This document shows, in pieces, positions 5,943 to 11,966 of a DNA stretch of 11,966 bases. Below the pieces are notes generated by a model, which worked only from the letters and a program-made list of their open reading frames with translations, searched no databases and was not told the origin of the DNA. Position 1 is the stretch's first letter. Every line of letters starts with the position of its first letter. A program made the translations under genes and the position numbers. The stretch lies in assembly GCA_024691665.1 (NCBI GenBank), contig JAILNJ010000100.1, positions 1 through 11,966 on the forward strand. The letters run 5' to 3'. Source of the DNA: Gammaproteobacteria bacterium (GTDB lineage: Bacteria; Bacillota_I; Bacilli_A; Izemoplasmatales; UBA1188).

Positions 5943-6926
5943 GTGTTAGATATAATAATTCCTCAATACAAAGAGGATGAGGGAGTTCTTAAGAACTTAC
6001 TCGATTCTATCAAGAATCAAAAAGGCATAAACTTTGATGAAATAAGAATAACTATCGTAAACGACTGTTCAGACGTTGTTTTAAGTGATGCCTTTTTAAA
6101 TAGTTATATTAATCTTTCTATCAAGTATTTAAGAAACGTTAGAAATACTGGTCCAGGTCTTGCAAGACAATATGGAGTTGACAATACAAGTGAAGAATAT
6201 ATTACATTCATTGATTCAGATGATGAACTATCAAGTGATACCTCACTAATGAAAGTAATAGAATTCTTAAAACATAATAGTCCTAATTATTTAGTTACTA
6301 ATATTGTGACTGAAGTAATTCTAGATGATAAATTAACTACTATAATCAAAAAAAGAAGAAATACTATGCCTTGGATGCATGGAAAATTTTATAAGAGAGA
6401 ATTCTTAAATGAAAATAATATTAGATTCCATGAAAATATAAGACATACAGAAGACTCTTATTATACAACTTGTGTGTTAGGTTCTATTAAACCTAATGAA
6501 CTAGTTTTCTTAGACACAGAAACTGTTTTGTGGAAGATGAATAAAAACTCTATCACTAGAAAATATGATGTATCTGACTATACATTTAATACATTTGAAT
6601 ATGTATTTAATACACCATTTTATGCGTATGACTTTTTAGTCGCACATAATAGTTATTTAAGGTTTAGTTACTACGTATCTAGTATGTTTGGACTTTATAT
6701 GTTATTAAATTCTAATGTATTTAATAAAAAAGATAGAATTCCACAAAAAAATGATTATGAAAATAAATTAAAAAATAATATAATTAGAAGAAGAAATATT
6801 TTCATATTTTTCAAAGAAAATCAATTACTTGATTTATGGAACAATGAATTAGAAGATTTAAAGTGTAGATTAAATCTAAAAGAGATGAGTAAAACCTTAG
6901 ATGATTTTACTAAAGAAATGTTTTAA
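5943..6926 (+). CDS. GT2-family glycosyltransferase
   Basis: A 327-residue GT-A fold enzyme that would transfer a sugar from a nucleotide-sugar donor. The N-terminal LDIIIPQYKED (2-12) is the donor-binding strand. IVNDCSD (38-44), NVRNTGPGLARQ (65-76) and FIDSDDEL (89-96, with the metal-binding DxD) follow in the normal order. WMHGKFYKREFL (144-155) and HTEDSYY (168-174, candidate catalytic base Asp171) are typical of GT2 enzymes acting on envelope glycopolymers or proteins. No membrane segment is evident. The start is GTG 5943, with AGGAGA at 5933-5938. The 3' third is visibly richer in A-runs than the neighbours. It sits 17 nt upstream of the giant surface-protein start, so that protein or an envelope glycan is a plausible acceptor (inference). 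Confidence 0.88.
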   Translation: MLDIIIPQYKEDEGVLKNLLDSIKNQKGINFDEIRITIVNDCSDVVLSDAFLNSYINLSIKYLRNVRNTGPGLARQYGVDNTSEEYITFIDSDDELSSDTSLMKVIEFLKHNSPNYLVTNIVTEVILDDKLTTIIKKRRNTMPWMHGKFYKREFLNENNIRFHENIRHTEDSYYTTCVLGSIKPNELVFLDTETVLWKMNKNSITRKYDVSDYTFNTFEYVFNTPFYAYDFLVAHNSYLRFSYYVSSMFGLYMLLNSNVFNKKDRIPQKNDYENKLKNNIIRRRNIFIFFKENQLLDLWNNELEDLKCRLNLKEMSKTLDDFTKEMF

Positions 6927-6943
6927 AAGGAGGTGGAGTGCAG

Positions 6944-9900
6944 TTGAAAAAGGATGAGTTCAATAACTTTTCTAAGGAAGAAAATGCTCCAATTAGTGAG
7001 TATAAACAATTCGAAGCAATTGAATATTATAAAACTGATGAAATTAGAAAAGTCTCAAAAGATATAAATGACACTCCTGCCGAGCACTTTAATGACTCTA
7101 AGGTTGTAGATAACTCAGTAAGCAGCGATACATCATTTAATAATAAAACTAAAGAAAAAGAAGAAATTGAAAAGTTAGAAAAGAGTAGTGAAACTACTTC
7201 ATCTTCTACAACTTCTAATACAGCAGAACAAGCTGGTCAAGCAGCTGAATCAACTGCTGCAACAACATCAACTGCAGCATCAACTAGTGCTGCATCAACA
7301 AGTGTTGCCGCATCAACAAGTGCTACTGTCGCAGGTGGTTCTTTAGTTGCTGCTCTTGCTGCCGCAACTGTTGCTATTGCAGGTGGTTCATTTGCGACTG
7401 CTCCCACTATTACTAATCCTAAGTTTGAATCAGGTACTGACTACATCAAACTTTCTATGGAATTAAGTGATCTTGATGAAGGTGCAAATTACTTTGTAAG
7501 ACTTAAAGGAAATGATTATGAGGCAGTATTCCCAGTTGAAGAGGAAGGTTTAATTGAAGAAATCTGCACCGGTCTTATTCCTAATAGAAAATATACTGTT
7601 ACAGTATATAGTAAAAGTGGTGAATTACTTGAATTCCAATATGAAACATATAATATATTTACATCTAAACTCGAACAACCAGAAGCCATTTATAAGGTTA
7701 ACGAAAATGTAGATTATGAGAATGGTTCTTATAATCTAGATTATCAAGTATATATCTCGGACATCAATAAAGTTGGTTTTAATACTTATCTTGAAGTTAA
7801 AGTCAATGGTGAAGCATATATTGAAAACCATGAAATGAACGAAGATAATTACATCATTGGTACACTTGTTGGCCTAAGAGATAATGCAGTAGTGGATATT
7901 ACTGCATATACTACATATTATGATGAACTTATTTCAATAGGTAGTTTTAACTATGAAGTTCACTATCCAAAAGGATTTGAATCAAGAGAAGAAAAGTATC
8001 TTGCGACATATAATTTTGATGAAAGAAGTCTTTCATACACAATTGATTATAGTAGAGGATATGTAGTATCAGTTGATACTAATTTTGATAATTCAAAAGA
8101 TCAAGATGACAAATATCAAATTAAGGTATATTCAAGTAGTGAATCTATAATTGATCCAATCAAGACAACTGATAAAACAATTTCATTTGTTGTACCATTT
8201 ACTTTTAATGATATTTCTGTAGAATTTAATCCTATTAAAGAAAGAAGTGGCGAAGATCCTATTAGCTATGATCCAATTAGCTTACCTTTATCTTTAGCAC
8301 TTCCATATACTGGAGAATATTCATTTAGTGATGAATCAATCTCTCAAGGTCTTGATTATTATTCTGGTTATACTTTAGTTGTATCACCTGAATTTAATAA
8401 TAATGGTAATGAGTATCAAGGATATAGAATTGAAATATGTGATCTAGAAGGCAACGTACTTACTAGTCAATATGATAGTGAATCATCAAGTGATGGAATG
8501 GTTTTAAATGTTCCGTTTGGACATAAGAAAGTTGTTGTTAAATTTGTAAGAGTAATGAAACTTCCTACTGGAGAAATTCTAGATTATGAACCAGTTGAAG
8601 AAGAAGTAGAACTCGTTGAACCTTTCTATAATGTTGGAGTTAATGTATTTGGTGAAGGATATTGTCTTTTAATCGCTCCTAACTCTGGACTTGATAGTAG
8701 TGAAGGAGATTTAACTTATAACATTATTGAACACTATAAAGATGGCTCAACTCTATCTAAAACTTCAACTTATACTGGCACAGGTGAAGACATCTTCCAA
8801 ACAGACACAACTAATATTACTAAGATTGATGTAAGTATTGTTAATCCTAATAATGATGTAATTGCTCAATATGTATTTGATTTAGGTTTAACCCTTGAAA
8901 TTGGCGATTATTCAATTGATTCAGATGGTAATATTAAGATTCCATATGAACTCACTTTACCATCAGGTGTTACTCTTGATGATAATCCTCAATTTAGTTT
9001 TAGCGAAGGAACTAGTTATGATCCAATTTACATCGAAGACCCTGTTGGTGAAATCACTATCACAACTCTTACAGGCAATAGACTTGAAGGTGCATTCTAC
9101 TATTCATACACAACTAAAGAAGGATATAAAATTTCATCTTCAATTGCTTTAGCGCCAATTGATTTCAACTCAAATATTGAAGTTTCATATTATGGCTTCT
9201 ATTCATCAAGTGTATTCTATGCATATATTAACGCTAAAGATATCACAGAAGATGGAATAGAAATTGATAGAGATATTGAAATCGAAATCCTAAATGATGG
9301 AACATACACTTCTATAACTAATAATGAAAAGGTAGGAATATTCTATAAGGTTGAACTTGAAGACCGCCAAATTATAGATGATCTTGATGCGTATAGATTA
9401 ACTTATAGAGTTGATGGTGGAGAAGATGTGACTCTTGCCTTTGAATCAAGAATATATGATATGTGTATGTCATATTATAATCCATATAATCTTAATTCAT
9501 TTAGTATTGAACCTAAGTATGTATATGAGATTAATGATAATAAAGCTAATTACTATTTCTTAACTGGATTCAAACCAAATGCATCTGTTGAAGAAACAGC
9601 AGATTTATATGAAAGAATTGAAATGACATATACAGAAAATGGTGTAACTAAGACTATTTTCTCTCCATACTTTAGAGATACTTCATATGTAATGGAAAAT
9701 GTTCCAAACAAAACTTACGATAGTATAAAAGTATCTGTGTACTATAAAGATGATAATGACGTATATTACAACTTTAGAGATGGTATTGCATATAAACTTG
9801 ATGGTAATACAAATGTGATATCTGATACTGATTCAGTTACTAGTGATGAGGATTATGAAAACGCAGGAACATATTATACTCAAGTAAGTTTCTATATTAA

Positions 9901-10882
9901 CTATGATGATATTGATAAAACAAAACCATTTAATGTAGTGGTTGGAAATACATCTATTCCAGTTCCATTAAAGTTAATTGATGATCCTGATATGGTTCAA
10001 GATGGTGATAGATATAATTTTGAAACAAACTACAACGGCATTGTTATATATGTTACTATCAATACAGAATCTAATGTTCCAAAGAGCTATCAAATCGCAT
10101 TAAGTAATATTCCAGGTCAATATAATACAGCGACTTTAAATTATACATTTATCGCAAAAGACTTGTTAGATGCTTTTGAAGAACTAAATCCTAGCGCATA
10201 TACCGCTGAAGCTAGTGCTCCACTTGGTATATTTAGGTCAAATTATAATCCAATTACTATATATGATGTTACTTATTCATATTCTGATAATCTAGCGACA
10301 GGTTACCTCGTTGAAATTAATAACGTTCATGTAGATGAAGATATTGATTCAAGAGATCGTCTATACTATAAAGTTTATGATGAAAATGGTAGGGAAATAA
10401 GTGGCGATTATCTTAGAAATGGAAATAACACTATAAATGTTGGCGTATTTGTAAATAAGTTTACTTTAAAGGTATTTGAGGCTAAACGTTATCATAGCGA
10501 TTTTCCTCCAGTTATCTTAGATGAAATTTATGAACAAGAGATTGATATGAGTTATTTAAATATTGATCCAATCGATGAAGAAAACGCTACTTTAACTTAT
10601 GATACAGGTACAAATAATGAAAAACTTGGATATAGTATTAGCGTTCCAATCAATAGTGGATACGAAGGAAATGGCTATGAAATTAACATTATAGAGTACT
10701 ATAAAGATGGAACTTCTAACTCGGCAAAATATCTAAGTAACTTATCAGAAATTACCGCAGCAGTAGACCACTCATCAGATGGCTTAATGGCTAACATAGA
10801 TAGAATCGAAATATTTATCTATTATTCTGATGATTCATACAATTCAAGTGTTGTATCTGTAATTGATAAAACAATAGAATAA
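6944..10882 (+). CDS. Giant N-terminally anchored multi-domain surface protein, unknown function
   Basis: A 1312-residue protein I cannot assign to a named family. Order: charged, probably disordered Lys/Glu/Asn-rich region (1-80); Ser/Thr/Ala tract (81-129); Ala/Gly/Val hydrophobic segment (about 130-152, GGSLVAALAAATVAIAGG); then about 1150 residues of Tyr/Asp/Ser-rich beta-type modules, fibronectin-like in strand pattern. Degenerate units recur with a GY-x-[LV] strand and a later Y-x-I...DG strand. There is no N-terminal signal peptide, LPXTG or other C-terminal anchor; the end is SVIDKTIE. It contains no tryptophan and only four cysteines. TTG 6944 is preferred over GTG 6938: AAGGAGGT (6927-6934) is 9 nt from TTG but only 3 nt from GTG. 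It is flanked by GT2 and MscS genes in an apparent operon. Confidence 0.8.
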   Translation: MKKDEFNNFSKEENAPISEYKQFEAIEYYKTDEIRKVSKDINDTPAEHFNDSKVVDNSVSSDTSFNNKTKEKEEIEKLEKSSETTSSSTTSNTAEQAGQAAESTAATTSTAASTSAASTSVAASTSATVAGGSLVAALAAATVAIAGGSFATAPTITNPKFESGTDYIKLSMELSDLDEGANYFVRLKGNDYEAVFPVEEEGLIEEICTGLIPNRKYTVTVYSKSGELLEFQYETYNIFTSKLEQPEAIYKVNENVDYENGSYNLDYQVYISDINKVGFNTYLEVKVNGEAYIENHEMNEDNYIIGTLVGLRDNAVVDITAYTTYYDELISIGSFNYEVHYPKGFESREEKYLATYNFDERSLSYTIDYSRGYVVSVDTNFDNSKDQDDKYQIKVYSSSESIIDPIKTTDKTISFVVPFTFNDISVEFNPIKERSGEDPISYDPISLPLSLALPYTGEYSFSDESISQGLDYYSGYTLVVSPEFNNNGNEYQGYRIEICDLEGNVLTSQYDSESSSDGMVLNVPFGHKKVVVKFVRVMKLPTGEILDYEPVEEEVELVEPFYNVGVNVFGEGYCLLIAPNSGLDSSEGDLTYNIIEHYKDGSTLSKTSTYTGTGEDIFQTDTTNITKIDVSIVNPNNDVIAQYVFDLGLTLEIGDYSIDSDGNIKIPYELTLPSGVTLDDNPQFSFSEGTSYDPIYIEDPVGEITITTLTGNRLEGAFYYSYTTKEGYKISSSIALAPIDFNSNIEVSYYGFYSSSVFYAYINAKDITEDGIEIDRDIEIEILNDGTYTSITNNEKVGIFYKVELEDRQIIDDLDAYRLTYRVDGGEDVTLAFESRIYDMCMSYYNPYNLNSFSIEPKYVYEINDNKANYYFLTGFKPNASVEETADLYERIEMTYTENGVTKTIFSPYFRDTSYVMENVPNKTYDSIKVSVYYKDDNDVYYNFRDGIAYKLDGNTNVISDTDSVTSDEDYENAGTYYTQVSFYINYDDIDKTKPFNVVVGNTSIPVPLKLIDDPDMVQDGDRYNFETNYNGIVIYVTINTESNVPKSYQIALSNIPGQYNTATLNYTFIAKDLLDAFEELNPSAYTAEASAPLGIFRSNYNPITIYDVTYSYSDNLATGYLVEINNVHVDEDIDSRDRLYYKVYDENGREISGDYLRNGNNTINVGVFVNKFTLKVFEAKRYHSDFPPVILDEIYEQEIDMSYLNIDPIDEENATLTYDTGTNNEKLGYSISVPINSGYEGNGYEINIIEYYKDGTSNSAKYLSNLSEITAAVDHSSDGLMANIDRIEIFIYYSDDSYNSSVVSVIDKTIE
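7184..7330 (+). repeat. Low-complexity Ser/Thr/Ala tract in the giant protein
   Basis: Residues 81-129 are almost wholly Ser, Thr and Ala. The DNA shows near-identical short units: GCATCAACTAGTGCT (7277-7291), GCATCAACAAGTGTT (7292-7306) and GCATCAACAAGTGCT (7310-7324), each encoding ASTS plus Ala or Val. Such repeats can change length by slippage. The tract links the charged N-terminus to the hydrophobic segment. Confidence 0.85.
7997..10879 (+). repeat. Degenerate ~90-100-residue beta modules
   Basis: Protein-level repeats, too diverged to show in the DNA. Units begin near 7997, 8300, 8621, 10253 and 10559, each with an aromatic strand, a GY-[VTCLS] strand and a Y-x-I/V strand often ending in DG. 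The best pair is NIIEHYKDGST (from 8720) and NIIEYYKDGTS (from 10685), almost 2 kb apart. The stretch 8890-10250 has similar strand patterns, but unit borders are unclear. Borders are judged by eye. Confidence 0.55.
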
Positions 10883-10903
10883 AATAATAGGAGAATATAA
10901 ATT

Positions 10904-11941
10904 ATGAAAAACAAAAAGAAAGGATTTACTATCGCTGAAATAGTAATAATCTCAGTAGTATTACTCGCATTTTTAAGTGTTGTAATCATTGAGCTTGCAG
11001 CACCTGCATCTTCAATGGGCGAATGGATTAAAACAAATATTGTTGATACATCTAACGTTGCTAAGAGCTTTATGACTCAACTCCCAACATTTATTAAATG
11101 TTTAATCTATGTAGTTGTTATTTATGCATTCTGTAAGTTATTAAGAATGATTTTCCATAGAAGAATGGAAAAATCAAATCGTGCTAAAACAGTATTAACT
11201 TTAATTGATGGCTTAGTTAAATATGCATGCGCTATTGCTATTATCATTTTTATTCTTCAAGCAATTGGTGTTAATGCGACAGCTATCTTCGCATCAGTTG
11301 GTATCTTAACTTTAGTTGTCGGTTTAGGTTGCCAAAGCTTAATCTCAGATATTGTTGCGGGAATGTTCATTATCTTTGAAAATGAATATAATGTTGGTGA
11401 AATTATAACTATCAATGATTTCCGTGGTACAGTAACTGAAATTGGTATTAGATCTACAAAGATATTAGATGCTGCTGGAAATATTAAAATCATCAACAAC
11501 TCAGATGTATCTAATGTAGTTAATATGTCACGTGAATTATCTCTTGCAGTTGTTGACTGTGAATTCCCATATGACGTACCAGTAGAAGTAGTTGAAAATC
11601 TTCTTAAGGAACACTTTGATTCATTCAAAGAAAAGATTCCAGCAATCATTGAAGGCCCATTCTATAAAGGTGTATCAGGCTATGGTGATTCAAACGTAGC
11701 TGTAAAGATCGTTGCTAAGTGTGCTGAAGAAGATAGATATCAAGTACAAAGAGACTTACTTAGAGAATATCGTATGGTATTTAGAGAAGCAGGTATCGAC
11801 TTATCATTCAACCAAGTTGTTATTAGCCAATATAAACCTACAGAATATAAGACTAATAAAAATGTTAAGAAACAAGCTCAAGACTTCGTTGATGAACAAA
11901 AAGAACTCTCTAAAGACATGGATGGAGATAAGACAAACTAA
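10904..11941 (+). CDS. MscS-family mechanosensitive ion channel
   Basis: A 345-residue small-conductance mechanosensitive channel that opens under membrane tension to release solutes during osmotic downshock. Hydrophobic helices lie near residues 12-31, 61-81 and 104-123. The pore helix region SVGILTLVVGLGCQSL (131-146) continues through DIVAGMFIIF (149-158). The cytoplasmic beta domain has the family pattern NVGEIITI...GTVTEIGIRSTKI...NNSDVSNVVNMS (163-209). An alpha/beta vestibule (about 214-300) and a charged tail (310-345) follow. Oddity: the N-terminus KKKGFTIAEIVIISVVLLA matches the prepilin leader pattern (G-F-T-x-x-E before a hydrophobic helix). ATG 10904 follows AGGAG (10889-10893), 21 nt after the giant surface-protein gene, so the two are likely co-transcribed. 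Confidence 0.92.
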   Translation: MKNKKKGFTIAEIVIISVVLLAFLSVVIIELAAPASSMGEWIKTNIVDTSNVAKSFMTQLPTFIKCLIYVVVIYAFCKLLRMIFHRRMEKSNRAKTVLTLIDGLVKYACAIAIIIFILQAIGVNATAIFASVGILTLVVGLGCQSLISDIVAGMFIIFENEYNVGEIITINDFRGTVTEIGIRSTKILDAAGNIKIINNSDVSNVVNMSRELSLAVVDCEFPYDVPVEVVENLLKEHFDSFKEKIPAIIEGPFYKGVSGYGDSNVAVKIVAKCAEEDRYQVQRDLLREYRMVFREAGIDLSFNQVVISQYKPTEYKTNKNVKKQAQDFVDEQKELSKDMDGDKTN

Positions 11942-11952
11942 TAAAATAGAGT

Positions 11953-11966
11953 GGCTCATAAGAGTC
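11953..11966 (+). terminator. Possible terminator hairpin cut by the window end
   Basis: GGCTC (11953-11957) can pair with GAGTC (11962-11966), with one G-T pair, across an ATAA loop, 11 nt after the mscS stop. The T-run that would confirm it lies outside the window. Confidence 0.35.

Noticed and set aside
8895..9152. Plus-strand frame inside the giant surface protein
   Set aside because: Out-of-frame shadow with no start signal.
11257..11649. Minus-strand frame of 130 codons opposite mscS
   Set aside because: It lies opposite the conserved pore and beta domain of MscS, so it is an antisense shadow.
1..11966. Alternative genetic code (TGA as Trp) as in some Mollicutes
   Set aside because: Trp is encoded by TGG in several genes, and no frame requires TGA read-through. 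The absence of TGA stops among nine genes is only suggestive of low usage.
1..11966. CRISPR array, riboswitch or prophage
   Set aside because: No evenly spaced direct repeats, no long structured leader before any gene, and no phage-type genes are visible.

Overview
The window reads like a fragment of a low-GC Gram-positive genome: an AT-rich, gut-type uncultured member of the Bacillota, possibly near the Mollicutes/Bacilli boundary. The reasons are the strong AT bias, AGA-dominated arginine codons, strong AGGAGG-type ribosome binding sites, a lipoprotein signal peptide, and a GluRS next to tRNA-Gln. The genetic code is standard in every gene visible: Trp is TGG, and all nine complete stops are TAA or TAG, none TGA. 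The taxonomic placement is inference only.

Layout. Bases 1-303 are a near-perfect inverted repeat (two 119-bp arms, one mismatch, 65-bp spacer) built from the 5' part of an Sfp-type phosphopantetheinyl transferase gene. It is most likely a foldback or assembly chimera at a contig end. From 185 to 2069 runs a tight co-directional cluster: PPTase (5'-incomplete), flavin-reductase-like protein and Bax-inhibitor-1-like membrane protein, closed by a clear intrinsic terminator. Next come a GNAT acetyltransferase (2140-2667) and an orphan lipoprotein (2709-3896), closed by a bidirectional terminator. Opposite to these, on the minus strand, is a tRNA-Gln(UUG)-tRNA-Leu(UAG) pair, divergent from gltX (4234-5892).

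The last third (5943-11941) is the least ordinary part. It holds a GT2 glycosyltransferase, a 1312-residue Trp-free protein, and an MscS-type channel, packed with gaps of about 11-21 nt. The large protein has an acidic/disordered N-terminus, a Ser/Thr/Ala-rich tract, an Ala/Gly-rich hydrophobic segment and many degenerate beta-rich modules. The packing suggests one operon devoted to the cell envelope: an N-terminally anchored surface protein, possibly modified by the glycosyltransferase, made together with a tension-gated channel whose own N-terminus resembles a prepilin leader.

Confidence is high for the PPTase, flavin reductase-like, BI-1, GNAT, gltX, GT2, MscS and tRNA calls. The functions of the lipoprotein and the giant protein are unknown.
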